64,000 nucleotides of DNA from Ohtaekwangia sp035628875 (lineage in GTDB: Bacteria; Bacteroidota; Bacteroidia; Cytophagales; Cyclobacteriaceae), in contig DASPIZ010000119.1 of the NCBI GenBank assembly GCA_035628875.1, forward strand, positions 1 through 64,000. Direction: 5' to 3'. Below, in pieces: positions 43,727 to 53,517 of the stretch (the stretch's first letter is position 1; each line of letters starts with the position of its first letter). The position numbers and the translations under genes are program-made. The notes beneath the pieces were generated by a model that saw only the letters and a program-made list of their open reading frames with translations, made no database searches and had not been told where the DNA came from.

Positions 43727-44021
43727 GATCGTAGAGAGAGGGGATTGACGGAGTAGATAGAAAATGATGACGGATCGTAGAGAGAGGAGAATGACGGAGT
43801 AACATTTCAAAGTTCTTTATCCTATATCAAAGCACATAAGTTACTGCCCAACAAACTCAAAGCTCGTAGCTCGAAACTCATAGTTTTTTTGCAAAGCCCA
43901 TCAAACATAAAAAAACGCCTTTGCAGCTTTCAGCCTGAAGCTTGCAGCTCATCGAAAACTACGATTGTCTACGAAGACCGATTGCAGAATTTTGTACCTT
44001 AGCAATATCACTTCAAGTCCT
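43727..44021. repeat. Spacer repeats and word repeats before the Uma2 gene
   Basis: GATGACGGATCGTAGAGAG and GACGGAGTA units occupy 43727-43802. CAAACTCAAAGCTCGTAGCTC words follow at 43850-43880 and GCTTTCAGCCTGAAGCTTGC words at 43925-43950. TACCTTAG at 43995-44002 could be the -7 box of the Uma2 gene. Confidence 0.6.
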
Positions 44022-44588
44022 ATGCCGGTAGCAAAAAACTATACCCAGGAAGAATATCTTGACCTTGAAAGAAAGGCAGACTATAAGAGTGAATACTTTC
44101 AGGGGGAAATATTTGCAATGTCTGGTGTTTCGCGAAATCATAACGTGATAACAGGTAATTTATTAGCATATCTTCATGGCGCGCTAAAAGGGAAACGGAG
44201 CCGGCCGTATTCAAGCAATATGAGGCTGCACATACCGGCGAATTCACTTTATACCTATCCTGATATTATGGTGGTTTGTGGCGGTGAACAATTTCTTGAT
44301 CAGGAATTTGATACCCTTACCAATCCTGTTTTTATAGCAGAGATACTTTCACCTTCTACCTCAGATTATGATATCGGTGGAAAATTTACCTTATATCGTT
44401 CGATACCTTCGTTAAAAGAATATTGGACGGTTTCTTCGATAGATTATCATGTGGAGAAATTTTTAAAGAACGATGCTGACAATACCTGGATTCTTAGTGA
44501 AACGACCACGCTTACCGACAAAGTTTTATTGAGTTCGCTGAGTCTCGACGTTTCATTGGAGGATTTGTATGCTGATGTTAAATTCTGA
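44022..44588 (+). CDS. Uma2 family (DUF820) nuclease-like protein
   Basis: 188 residues from the ATG at 44022; the longer frame starts with TTG in repeats. YTQEEYLDLERKADYKSEYF is the usual start, GEIFAMSGVSRNHNVITGNL follows, and the nuclease-like core has YTYPDIMVVCGG near 82 with NPVFIAEILSPSTSDYD near 107 (PD...ExL pattern). Uma2 proteins have the PD-(D/E)xK fold and unknown biological targets; they are usually numerous and poorly expressed elsewhere. Ten bases separate it from the ArsC-like gene. Confidence 0.88.
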   Translation: MPVAKNYTQEEYLDLERKADYKSEYFQGEIFAMSGVSRNHNVITGNLLAYLHGALKGKRSRPYSSNMRLHIPANSLYTYPDIMVVCGGEQFLDQEFDTLTNPVFIAEILSPSTSDYDIGGKFTLYRSIPSLKEYWTVSSIDYHVEKFLKNDADNTWILSETTTLTDKVLLSSLSLDVSLEDLYADVKF

Positions 44589-44598
44589 ATATTGACAC

Positions 44599-44958
44599 AT
44601 GAATAAAAAATTAATCGTTTACGGAATCAAAAATTGCAATACGGTGAAAAAAGCGCTTCTGTGGCTGGATAAAGAAAAAGTATCGTATGACTTTCACGAT
44701 TACAAATCGAAAGGCATTGATACTGATAAATTAAAGTCATGGTGTAAACAGGTAGGGTGGGAGGCGCTCGTGAACAAGAAGGGCACTACATGGCGTCAAC
44801 TTGACGACAAGGCAAAGGGGAAAGTAGTAAATGAATCCGCGGCTATTGACTTGATGCAGGAGAAGACCAGTGTGATAAAGCGTCCGTTAATTGAGGAAGG
44901 TGGCAAAGTAAAAGTGTTGGGGTTCGATGAGCAGAACTATTCCGAAGAACTAACATAA
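44599..44958 (+). CDS. ArsC/Spx-family reductase-like protein
   Basis: 119 residues, thioredoxin-like. The start KLIVYGIKNCNTVKKALLWLD has the single Cys of the family (CxxV in place of the CxxC of Spx and the CxxS of others). FHDYKSKGID, TTWRQLDDKAKGK and VIKRPLIEEGGKVKVLGF match the YffB/ArsC-related group rather than true arsenate reductases. Role unknown; it is probably co-transcribed with the Uma2 gene. Confidence 0.88.
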   Translation: MNKKLIVYGIKNCNTVKKALLWLDKEKVSYDFHDYKSKGIDTDKLKSWCKQVGWEALVNKKGTTWRQLDDKAKGKVVNESAAIDLMQEKTSVIKRPLIEEGGKVKVLGFDEQNYSEELT

Positions 44959-45023
44959 GCGGAAAAGCAAGAGACTCCCTTTTTAGGAAGCCTCTGTGAT
45001 AGCAAGATTAGTGAATAGATTGA

Positions 45024-46424
45024 TTAGTAGAGACGTGGAAAAAGCTTAGACACTTTGAAAGTTTCTGGGCGAACTTTTCTAAAAGAACCACTTCGTATTA
45101 TTTTATTATGCCTGTTTGAAAAATTTACACGACTGCTGGATGCCTCTTTGGTGATCGGAGATATATCGGAGAATTCACCGTTAGATAGTCGTATTGTTTG
45201 TGCGATTATACTTGGTACGGCAGTATTAGTCCATTTGTTTTTATGTTCAGCGGTATAGGTTTGAATAAAAACCTCTTCTTCCCCTAATGGTTCGAAGTCT
45301 CCATCAATAAATTCAATAAAAGCAACTTCGAATTCTAATGGATCTAATGTTCCATCATAATAGGTATATGTCAAACCAAAAGTTGTGTCATCATATCCCA
45401 GGTCAAAGAGGTCGCCAGAAAATGTACGTGGTAGAAATACAAATTCATAATTGTAGTCAAAGTCGCGGTAGGCAGAAGCGGTTAATATTCCATCCCATGA
45501 AGGTGTTTCCGACGTTTCGCCAATCCGTACAAACATGTCCATATCAGCAAGGGTTCCTTCCTCGGTACCAGGCCAACTCATGAAAATCCACATGCCATCT
45601 TCTTGTGCAATTGTTAAAGTAGCTTTATCATTTGTGCCGACTTGTACCTGCCCATCTTCAATTAATGTTATTTCTAAAGTTTCAGGATCCTCCAATTGAT
45701 CATCCGAATATAATCCTACTTCAATCATTGCTGATGTTTGACCGGCGGGAATAGTTATTGTTCCATACTCTGATACAATAATATAATCGGAAGGTGGCGT
45801 TTCGTCAGTTTCTGTTTCAGCATCCTGCGCTGTTCCACTTAATTCATATGCAACTGTGACGTCTGTGTCAGCCGCCTCGGCTAAAGTAACCTCGATTTCA
45901 ATCAATCCGTCAGATTCAATTGCTGTAAGTTCCGTTTCTACAAAAGAGACAGTAGCTAGTGGCGCATCGTCGTCGTCATCAGTAATTGTTATAGTGATCT
46001 CATCCTCCGATCCAATCTTAATCCCGTTCTCATTTACATCATCCAATGTTATTGTAATGACTTCATCACCTTCGTTTGTATCGTCTTGTTTAACGGCGAG
46101 CTGAATGGATGCACTTGTTTCACCTTTATCAATATCAACGCGTCCAAAGGCACCTTGAATGTCGAAGTCAGCGGTTTCGGTAGTTCCCTCGATGGCCGTG
46201 CCACCTACGTCGTATGTAAGCGTGAAGTTACGGGGGGCCGGCTTGTTAAGTTCAATTTCAACATCAATCATTCCATCGCCTTCTCCGATTGTCATAGCGT
46301 CTGTGGTAAAGGAGATTTCTGCACCGGATGCAGGTTCATCGTCATCTTTACAAGATGTAAACAGTAGACTTAGGGCGGCAAAGACAACCAGGATTGGCCG
46401 CAGCAGTGTAGTGGTTTTGAACAT
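45024..46424 (-). CDS. Calx-beta domain surface lipoprotein
   Basis: 466 residues from the ATG at 46424; the longer frame starts with TTG. A lipobox (LLFTSC) precedes the acidic spacer KDDDEPA. Two Calx-beta domains follow: about 33-145 (ISFTTDAMTIGEGDG to EITITITDDDDD) and about 147-260 (TVSFVETELTAIESDG to LTIAQED). The C-terminal part of about 200 residues is rich in Trp, Tyr and Phe and not recognised. It is the last gene of the SusC/SusD locus and probably sits at the cell surface. Confidence 0.85.
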   Translation of the reverse strand: MFKTTTLLRPILVVFAALSLLFTSCKDDDEPASGAEISFTTDAMTIGEGDGMIDVEIELNKPAPRNFTLTYDVGGTAIEGTTETADFDIQGAFGRVDIDKGETSASIQLAVKQDDTNEGDEVITITLDDVNENGIKIGSEDEITITITDDDDDAPLATVSFVETELTAIESDGLIEIEVTLAEAADTDVTVAYELSGTAQDAETETDETPPSDYIIVSEYGTITIPAGQTSAMIEVGLYSDDQLEDPETLEITLIEDGQVQVGTNDKATLTIAQEDGMWIFMSWPGTEEGTLADMDMFVRIGETSETPSWDGILTASAYRDFDYNYEFVFLPRTFSGDLFDLGYDDTTFGLTYTYYDGTLDPLEFEVAFIEFIDGDFEPLGEEEVFIQTYTAEHKNKWTNTAVPSIIAQTIRLSNGEFSDISPITKEASSSRVNFSNRHNKIIRSGSFRKVRPETFKVSKLFPRLY

Positions 46425-46500
46425 ATGTTTTATTTTATAATCAATTCTGTCGAGGGCTGTCTTATCCAACGCGATATTGGACGGACACCTTTATAAGTTA

Positions 46501-47838
46501 TTAATTTCCACGGACAAAAACAACGCTCCATCCCGTACACGGATTGTGAAGTTCGTAAACGCCATCATTCAGCCGGAAAATGTATGTATTATCTCCCTCG
46601 GTGAGTGCATTGAGGTAGATGTTTATGTTTTCAACATTGGCTTGTGTTGGGCTGTTAAAGATTGAGATAGTTGGCTCAAAATCAAAGATTATCCGGTTAC
46701 CATCCAACTGTGGTGTAAACTCGCGAAGCGCAAAGGTTACCGATCCATCCGGGTTTTCGATATAAAATCCAATGCCGTAGAGCCCGCCGCTGTAATTATA
46801 ATACAATTGCATTTCCAGGGCGCCTTGTACATTTTCCATTATTTCGTCTCCAACGTATTCCCCATTGTCGAAAATGTATTCCAACGGCGCGAAATAAAAA
46901 GTTGTTGTTTCTACAAAGTTTGCACCGCTGAGGTCAAGTAGTGTTGTTTCAACCAATACATCATCATTTGTGGAAGTCGTCGCCTCATAGCTGTGAACAT
47001 TGATTGGATCATCGCATATATCAATTGATCCGTTAACAAGCGTATTAAATTTCAAGCCTTTCAGGGTTATATCCTGGCCGAAGAATTTTCCGGAAAAAGC
47101 AGTATTTAAAATCAATGAATCACCCTGGATAAGATATCCGGTTGTGAAATTTACATCTTCCACGTTTGCACTATTGGATTTTCGTGATACCGCAGAGATG
47201 CTTAGGACCCGCCGGGTGCCATCCAGTCCTGTGTAAAGTGCAAGGTCTTTATCTTCGTAAGCAATGCGCAATGAAGACGTGAGCTTATTCAGGTCGTTGG
47301 CCATGGTGTTGAGATTTTCCGCCACATCAATACCTATCAGATTTTCGTCTCCGGCATTGGCTTCTTCAAACAACAGCCGGGTTGGTACGCCAACATCGCT
47401 TTTGCTTAGAAACACTAGCGCATTGTCCGGGGTTTTATTTACGTAATTGAATTCGTATTCGGCGGGAAAAGTTGCATCATCAAGTTCGAAAAGAAAAGAA
47501 AAAAAGGAATATGTTTCAAAGATGAGTTCTAATCCCAAAGAACTGTCGATCCGGTATGTTAATGTTTGTTCAAAGAATTCACCATCATTGGCACCCAGGT
47601 CGGACTTGATTGTTACCGTATTGTCATCGTTAAAATTAAGCAGTACCCAGAATGATCCTGATGTTTCGTCGGGTGTGTATTTCATTTTCCAGGGATTGGC
47701 AATCAAATCATTTTTAAGATTTGCTTTTGCTTCGGCCACACGTTCATCAGCAGATTTATCAAAGACTTTTTGATCATCGTCTTTGCAGGATGTGACCAGG
47801 AGTATGAATACCGGAAGGAGGTAGATTATATTTTTCAT
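46501..47838 (-). CDS. DUF4302-like lipoprotein
   Basis: 445 residues from the ATG at 47838; a GTG one codon earlier is less likely. A lipobox (ILLVTSC) and the acidic run KDDDQ are followed by RVAEAKANLKNDLIANPWKMKY, which is the entry of DUF4302. The rest is beta-rich with NFNDDNTVTIKSD and IGIDVAENLNTM. In Bacteroidota these proteins lie next to SusC, SusD and a zinc metallohydrolase, as here. Function unknown. Its ATG shares one base with the stop of the metallopeptidase gene. Confidence 0.8.
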   Translation of the reverse strand: MKNIIYLLPVFILLVTSCKDDDQKVFDKSADERVAEAKANLKNDLIANPWKMKYTPDETSGSFWVLLNFNDDNTVTIKSDLGANDGEFFEQTLTYRIDSSLGLELIFETYSFFSFLFELDDATFPAEYEFNYVNKTPDNALVFLSKSDVGVPTRLLFEEANAGDENLIGIDVAENLNTMANDLNKLTSSLRIAYEDKDLALYTGLDGTRRVLSISAVSRKSNSANVEDVNFTTGYLIQGDSLILNTAFSGKFFGQDITLKGLKFNTLVNGSIDICDDPINVHSYEATTSTNDDVLVETTLLDLSGANFVETTTFYFAPLEYIFDNGEYVGDEIMENVQGALEMQLYYNYSGGLYGIGFYIENPDGSVTFALREFTPQLDGNRIIFDFEPTISIFNSPTQANVENINIYLNALTEGDNTYIFRLNDGVYELHNPCTGWSVVFVRGN

Positions 47839-48710
47839 CACTGATATTTCGCTTGAATTAAGGCCCTTACTTTTAAGAGATCGACACCTGTATTCTGCTT
47901 GTAGTGTGTCAAGATTGCATTGTATTTAATTCTGAGTTTCGCTCTTCCTTCATTGCGCGCAATACAATCAGCGGAGGTGCAATTTTCAGTTTCATCGATG
48001 ATGTACTTTTCGTAGAACAGTGGATCGTATAACAGGAACGCTACTACTTCTGCGAAATCTTCGTTAAAAGAACTGGTGCCATAAGGAGAGACAAATCCGC
48101 GTTCAAGGGCTTCAATATCACTTAATGTGTACCACGACCCAGCGCCCGTGTAGCCCTCGGGTGATATTTGCTCAAAGTTAGGCGGCAAAGTATACCGTTG
48201 GTGCATGATGTGCGCAAACTCATGATAAATTGTTCCCAGCTGACGAAATACCCAGTCCTGATTCGTAATATCGATATCGTTAACTTCGGTGAGCGTAATA
48301 CGAGCTCCGGCATCGGCGGTTCCTAAAGTCACCGTGCCATCTTCATTAAAAATGGAAGAACCGATGAAGACAATTTCTGCCGGGACATGATCTCTGAAAA
48401 ACTGACCACCGTTTTCTACCCCAAGAAAAGGTTCAATCCAATAGTCGCTTAAGAAATCCAGCATGGGAATTACGACATCCTTGTGTGGTGGGGTAACCCG
48501 TTTTGTAGGATCAACATAACGGTCTACGAATCTGTAACGAACTGCTACGCCAAATTCATCAATGAAATTCTCCTGGATATAGTTTTCAAGTTCATCCTTC
48601 GACGTTGGCGTTGTTTTTACAGGTGCAGTAATCTCTTCATCGGGATAGCACGAAGAAATGCCTGCAGCGATTAGCGCGGACAGAAAAAGAGTATATATTT
48701 TCGTTTTCAT
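47838..48710 (-). CDS. SusCD-associated zinc metallopeptidase lipoprotein
   Basis: 290 residues. A lipobox (AAGISSC) follows the signal peptide. The zinc motif is YHEFAHIMHQ near 161, with a likely third ligand in FNEDFAEVVAF near 217. The family is known as substrate-import-associated zinc metallohydrolase. It is coupled to the DUF4302-like gene and lies 11 bp after susD, so it may trim peptides before import through SusC/SusD; that role is inference. Confidence 0.88.
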   Translation of the reverse strand: MKTKIYTLFLSALIAAGISSCYPDEEITAPVKTTPTSKDELENYIQENFIDEFGVAVRYRFVDRYVDPTKRVTPPHKDVVIPMLDFLSDYWIEPFLGVENGGQFFRDHVPAEIVFIGSSIFNEDGTVTLGTADAGARITLTEVNDIDITNQDWVFRQLGTIYHEFAHIMHQRYTLPPNFEQISPEGYTGAGSWYTLSDIEALERGFVSPYGTSSFNEDFAEVVAFLLYDPLFYEKYIIDETENCTSADCIARNEGRAKLRIKYNAILTHYKQNTGVDLLKVRALIQAKYQ

Positions 48711-48721
48711 ATTAATCTCAA

Positions 48722-50191
48722 TTATCTCGGGTTTGGTTCGAGTCCACCTACATCAATGGCAGCTTGTGGAATTTGTAATACTTTTCTTGGGTCATTTTCT
48801 TCAAGAATAATAAGGCCGCCATCTTCCGTGTCGTGGCCCACAACAAGTCCAAAGCGTTTAATATCAAACCACCGAAGTCCTTCGTGAATAAATTCTTTTC
48901 TTCGCTCATCAAGGATAAAAGACAGCACAGCGAGTTGATCGCTTGAAGCGTTATAATGATTTCGCAGATCACTTATCGTAATGACGGGCTTTTCGAAATA
49001 TCGTTTATCAACGTAAAATTGCAGATCGGCGATAGCGAGATCAAGCTCATTATCAAAGGCATAACTCTCTGCGCGATTTAGCAAGACCTCTTCCCCGCGG
49101 AAAACCGGCATGATCGTGTAATACAATCCCACATTGGACGTAAGACTTGAGCGCTCAAACAGGAATTCATATTTTGCGACAGTCAGTCCGTTGGTACCTC
49201 TTTGAAAGATGGGGTATCGATCACTCCGACGCACATCTTCGGCAGAGAATGGATTTACCAGGTATAAGTTGTTGATCAAATTAATGTTTGGCCAGTAACC
49301 CACCGTTACCGGGAAGTTAGTAACGTTACGGATCAGCAAAAGATTGCTTTGATCGGCAGGGGAGGTCAACAGTCTTAAGAACTCGTCGGTGTTGGAATAA
49401 TCTTGAAGGATAGAGGGCAGGTCTTTAACAAAAACGCCAGGGTCAGCACCCAGCATTTGGGTACTGTATTCAATGCATTTGTCAATATCAGCCTTAAACA
49501 AATAGAAACGCGACGCAAATGCCAGTGCTGCATTTCGTGTAAAATGATATTTTCCAGAGTTGGCGTAAAAACTTCCATTCACTAATTCGAGTCCGTCCAG
49601 CAGGTCTCTTTCCACTTTATCATAAACTTCCTGAACACTGTGGCGATCATATTGTTTGACAAAAACAGTTTCCGGTTCTTCCACGTAGGGGATACCCGCA
49701 TCGGAAGCAGCGGTTTGTTCGTTGTAGTGTTTTGCAAATAAATTCACCAACATGAAATGCCCGTAAGCACGTGTAAGCAGGGCTTCACCTCTTACTGCAT
49801 CACGTTCTGCTTCGTCACCTTTCAGATCGTCGATCACGGCAAGCACTTCATTGGCATGTGCAATGGCGCTGTATGTTGTTTCCCAGAAATTGGTTGGCGT
49901 GTCTTGCTCTACACTGGTGATATCCTGCCATGCATAAGCCTGGTTGTGTTCTGTAAGCTTTGTTGTTCCCAGGGTGTAATTTACATTGTCACTCATCCAT
50001 TCTGTAAAAGTATAAGCGCCACTCGCGTATGCGTTTGTAAGAAGCTGGGCTGCTTTTGTTGTGGTGTTCAGCTCAACGCGATTGTCAGGATTCTCCGAAA
50101 GGAAATCACCACAACTTCCCAGTGTTAACAATAGAGCAACGTATATTGTTTGGCTGGAAAACTTCTTCATTTTGTTTAGGAACTTATTCAT
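48722..50191 (-). CDS. SusD/RagB family nutrient-binding lipoprotein
   Basis: 489 residues from the ATG at 50191; an ATG at 50170 (MKKFSSQTIYV) gives a more typical signal peptide. A lipobox (LTLGSC) precedes GDFLSENPDNRVEL. TPR-like helices in the middle (EAERDAVRGEALLTRAYGHF and DKVERDLLDGLELV) and the ending VLSFILDERRKEFIHEGLRWFDIKR are hallmarks. It forms the lid over the SusC barrel. It starts 12 bp after susC stops. Confidence 0.94.
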   Translation of the reverse strand: MNKFLNKMKKFSSQTIYVALLLTLGSCGDFLSENPDNRVELNTTTKAAQLLTNAYASGAYTFTEWMSDNVNYTLGTTKLTEHNQAYAWQDITSVEQDTPTNFWETTYSAIAHANEVLAVIDDLKGDEAERDAVRGEALLTRAYGHFMLVNLFAKHYNEQTAASDAGIPYVEEPETVFVKQYDRHSVQEVYDKVERDLLDGLELVNGSFYANSGKYHFTRNAALAFASRFYLFKADIDKCIEYSTQMLGADPGVFVKDLPSILQDYSNTDEFLRLLTSPADQSNLLLIRNVTNFPVTVGYWPNINLINNLYLVNPFSAEDVRRSDRYPIFQRGTNGLTVAKYEFLFERSSLTSNVGLYYTIMPVFRGEEVLLNRAESYAFDNELDLAIADLQFYVDKRYFEKPVITISDLRNHYNASSDQLAVLSFILDERRKEFIHEGLRWFDIKRFGLVVGHDTEDGGLIILEENDPRKVLQIPQAAIDVGGLEPNPR

Positions 50192-50202
50192 CACTTGTTC
50201 AA

Positions 50203-53200
50203 TTAAAATCCTATCGTTATTGCTGTTGTTATTAGACGTGGTTGTGGTAAGGCTACACCGCCGGAGGAAAAGAATTCAGGATCCTGCCCATTCAGTTTCG
50301 AATCTGAATACAGTAAAGCCAGGTTTTGTCCTTCTACCGAAAGCTGCGCATTCGAAGCACCAATTCGTCGTATCCAGTTTGCGGGCAGCTGGTAACTCAG
50401 TCGCACCGTCTTTAGGCGGATGTAACCGCCATCTGCCACACGCACCGTACTCTTATTAAAGAGATCATAAGCATTAAGCAGGTCCGAATTTCCGCCGAAT
50501 ACAACCTCGCGGTCAAGAATCACCGGAATGTCTGTTTCATTTTCGTCCCCAGGAACGACCCACCTGTTTACGAAACTCTGTGATAAAGAACTGTAATCAG
50601 TGTATGCAGGATAAAACGCATCATCGAGTCTGATCTTATAATCAAATTTAAAAGAGAGGAACACACTCAGTGAGAAATTTTTGTACGTGAACATGTTGGT
50701 AAGGCCACCAGCACCCCTGGGTTCTGCCGGACCTTCATACTTCAACACACTAGTGAGATTTTCGCGCTCCTGAAGATCGTAGTAGTAAACGACTTCATCA
50801 TCGCCATCGTAAAAAGTAGGAATACCGCGATAATCAAGGCCTGCGTATTTTGTTGAGAACAAACCCCTTCGTGGCCCGCCCTGCACGGCAGCACCGCCCT
50901 GTACAATGGCATCGGCGATTCTTGGATTGTAATCCAGTCTTGTGATCCAGTCGCGGGTGTAACCGACATTAAAGTTTGATGTCCAGGCAAAATCGCCACG
51001 ACGCAGGTTCAGCGTGTTAATGGAAAACTCAAATCCGTTTGACTTCATGTCGGCATAGTTGCCTGACTTGTAGGGTTCGCCACCAACGCCGCTGTTTTGA
51101 AGAATGCCAATAAGGTCAAAGGAATTACGTGTGTAGTAATCAACTGTACCGGAAATTTTATTACCGAATAGGCCAAAATCAAATCCGACATTAAATTCCT
51201 TCAGTTTCTCCCAAGTCAGATTTGAGTTCTCAAGATCTTCAATTCGTAGGTAGGTTTCTACGTCGGTGGGTCTGAGGGTTACATCGGATTGGATATTTAA
51301 CAATGCGCTTGTATTAGGTCCAAGATTGGCGGATAGGCCATACGTGGCGCGCAATTTAAAGTAGTCCATCCAGTCAAAATCAAAAAAAGCTTCCCTGTCA
51401 AGGTTCCAGGCACCACTCACATTCCAGGTGGGCAGGTACCTGGCGTCGACACTTTTACCTAAACGGTTTGAGCCATCATAGCGGATTGTTCCATTAAAAA
51501 CATACTTCTCATTATAAGCGTATGCCGCATTCAAAAAGAAGCCGGCAAAGCGTTCAGTGTCTTTGTTGAGTTCGAAGATGCTAATGCCCTGGCGATTAAG
51601 GAAGTCAATCATTGATGGATCGGTGTTAACCACACCTCCGTTCTCATACACCACGCCAATGCCATCCGCCCGACGACTCATCCGATCCGTGAATTTAATT
51701 TCTTGTCCGCCAAGAAGTGTAATAGCATGAACCGTATTGATTGTATGCGACCAATCCACGCTGTTTCGGATGTAGAAATATTTTAATTCATCGGTATTTA
51801 CATTATTGAAACCGCCTTCAGGTAATACAATTTTTGGTTGACCAGTAGGATCGTCCGGATCGCGAAATAACAAGGGGTTCAATTCCTGAATGTATTGGGT
51901 ATCGTCCGCACGATACGCTTCTGCCTGATTGGAATACTCATGAATAACGTGCTCGCGTTTTGTTGTGGCATATCGGCCCTGGATCGCACTCCTAAATGCC
52001 AGTCTTTCATTGATCTTATAATTTAGATCTACCTGTGTTGAAAGATCTGCAACATTAATATTCATATAGTTTAGATCCAACTCGCGAAGGATATTGAAGG
52101 GGGCATAGTTGCGCCTGAAATATTCGAGGCTGCCATCGTTGTTGTAGGGCCGGATTGAGCGACTGGTATTCAAAGCATAGCTTAATGGGTTAATATCAAA
52201 GTCTCTTCTGTATCGTCCGGTGATGGGATCGAAATCGCGGTTTTGTGTGCCGGGTACTTTTTGTTCCCGGTAATTGGCTGTGAGTTTAAGGTCGAGCGAG
52301 AATTTGTTTGAAAAGTAAAAACTGTTCTTCGCTGTGCCGGCATAACGTTTCACATTATCCGCAATAGTCTGTCCATTGTCGTTCAGAAAACTAAGTGAAT
52401 AATAGCTGTTGTGTTTTTCAGTTCCGGAAGTGAGGCTGAAGGAATGCTGTTGCTGTACTGAATAATCACGGAATAAAACATCAAACCAATCGGTATTTGC
52501 AGTTTCATATTGGTTTAAGAATTCTTCATTGAGCGAACCATAGAGTCCCCAGTTCTCCTCATGTTCGGAAATCAAGGCAAACATTTTACCCATAGCACCA
52601 TAGTTCTGTGCTTTCACCGAGGTGGTGATATCGATCAGTCCCTTCTCATACATTTCGCGATACACGGACATTTCATCGCGCGAATTCATGATGTCAAACT
52701 GATTATATGTAGGGCGTAAGTGTACAGAAAAATTACCTGAATAACTTACCTTGGTAGCACCGCTTTTTCCGCGTTTTGTAGTGATTACGATTACGCCGTT
52801 TTTAGCACGGGTACCATACAACGCCGTTGCGGACGCATCTTTTAACACTTGAAAGGACGCGATGTCGTCAGGGTTAATACCAGCAATAGAGGAGGCTGTT
52901 AGGGTGTTGGCATTTCCGGTGATGATGTCATCAGCGCTGACAGAATTTAAATCTTCAAGGATAACACCGTCCACGACCCAGAGCGGTTGATTGTCTCCAT
53001 TAATTGAGGTGTTTCCACGTATTCTTATTTTCGGACTTGTACCAAAAGTTCCAGACACATTATCAACGGTAACACCAGCAATTCGTCCTTCCAACATCTG
53101 ACTTGCATCGCTCATGCCTGGAGCCCTCACATCATCCATCTTAAGACTAACTGCGGAACCAGTAAATAGTTTTCGCTCTACTTCCTGAAAACCGGTCACA

Positions 53201-53517
53201 ACGACCTCTTCCAGTTCAGTGGCATCTGGCACGAGTTGCACATCGATTGTACTGCGCTGACCTACCACAATTTCGGTGGATGTAAAACCAATGAAAGAAA
53301 ATACGAGGGTATCGCCTGGCTTCCGAACATTTAGCTCGTAAAAACCATTGATGTCCGCAACTGTACCCCTGGTGGTATTTTTTATACGGACGTTAACAGC
53401 CGGTAATTCAGTTCCGTCTTTAGCGGATGTAATGCGGCCGGATACTTTAAAGTCCTGGGCGTTCAGGCTGGATGATATTAACCAAACAATAAACCCTCCA
53501 AATAGAAATTTCTTCAT
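50203..53517 (-). CDS. SusC/RagA family TonB-linked outer-membrane protein
   Basis: 1104 residues. The signal peptide ends near SSSLNAQ, then a CarboxypepD_reg-like domain (about 25-105), the SusC marks EEVVVTGFQEVERKLFTGS and IRGNTSINGDNQPLWVVDGV, the plug to about 255 (LYGTRAKNGVIVITTKRGK), and the barrel to the end. With SusD it imports oligomers bound at the surface. The zinc peptidase in the locus hints at peptides, while no glycoside hydrolase is present, so polysaccharide seems less likely. First gene of the operon; 365 bp upstream are free of genes. Confidence 0.95.
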   Translation of the reverse strand: MKKFLFGGFIVWLISSSLNAQDFKVSGRITSAKDGTELPAVNVRIKNTTRGTVADINGFYELNVRKPGDTLVFSFIGFTSTEIVVGQRSTIDVQLVPDATELEEVVVTGFQEVERKLFTGSAVSLKMDDVRAPGMSDASQMLEGRIAGVTVDNVSGTFGTSPKIRIRGNTSINGDNQPLWVVDGVILEDLNSVSADDIITGNANTLTASSIAGINPDDIASFQVLKDASATALYGTRAKNGVIVITTKRGKSGATKVSYSGNFSVHLRPTYNQFDIMNSRDEMSVYREMYEKGLIDITTSVKAQNYGAMGKMFALISEHEENWGLYGSLNEEFLNQYETANTDWFDVLFRDYSVQQQHSFSLTSGTEKHNSYYSLSFLNDNGQTIADNVKRYAGTAKNSFYFSNKFSLDLKLTANYREQKVPGTQNRDFDPITGRYRRDFDINPLSYALNTSRSIRPYNNDGSLEYFRRNYAPFNILRELDLNYMNINVADLSTQVDLNYKINERLAFRSAIQGRYATTKREHVIHEYSNQAEAYRADDTQYIQELNPLLFRDPDDPTGQPKIVLPEGGFNNVNTDELKYFYIRNSVDWSHTINTVHAITLLGGQEIKFTDRMSRRADGIGVVYENGGVVNTDPSMIDFLNRQGISIFELNKDTERFAGFFLNAAYAYNEKYVFNGTIRYDGSNRLGKSVDARYLPTWNVSGAWNLDREAFFDFDWMDYFKLRATYGLSANLGPNTSALLNIQSDVTLRPTDVETYLRIEDLENSNLTWEKLKEFNVGFDFGLFGNKISGTVDYYTRNSFDLIGILQNSGVGGEPYKSGNYADMKSNGFEFSINTLNLRRGDFAWTSNFNVGYTRDWITRLDYNPRIADAIVQGGAAVQGGPRRGLFSTKYAGLDYRGIPTFYDGDDEVVYYYDLQERENLTSVLKYEGPAEPRGAGGLTNMFTYKNFSLSVFLSFKFDYKIRLDDAFYPAYTDYSSLSQSFVNRWVVPGDENETDIPVILDREVVFGGNSDLLNAYDLFNKSTVRVADGGYIRLKTVRLSYQLPANWIRRIGASNAQLSVEGQNLALLYSDSKLNGQDPEFFSSGGVALPQPRLITTAITIGF

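Noticed and set aside
43274..43810. 178-residue minus-strand reading frame
   Set aside because: It runs through the inverted 280 bp repeat and its spacer words; composition is Ser/Arg/Pro-rich with no domain, as expected of repeat DNA.
44959..45023. Bidirectional terminator between the ArsC-like and Calx-beta genes
   Set aside because: GAGACTCCC and GGAAGCCTC pair with two mismatches and lack clear T-runs on both sides; too weak to list.
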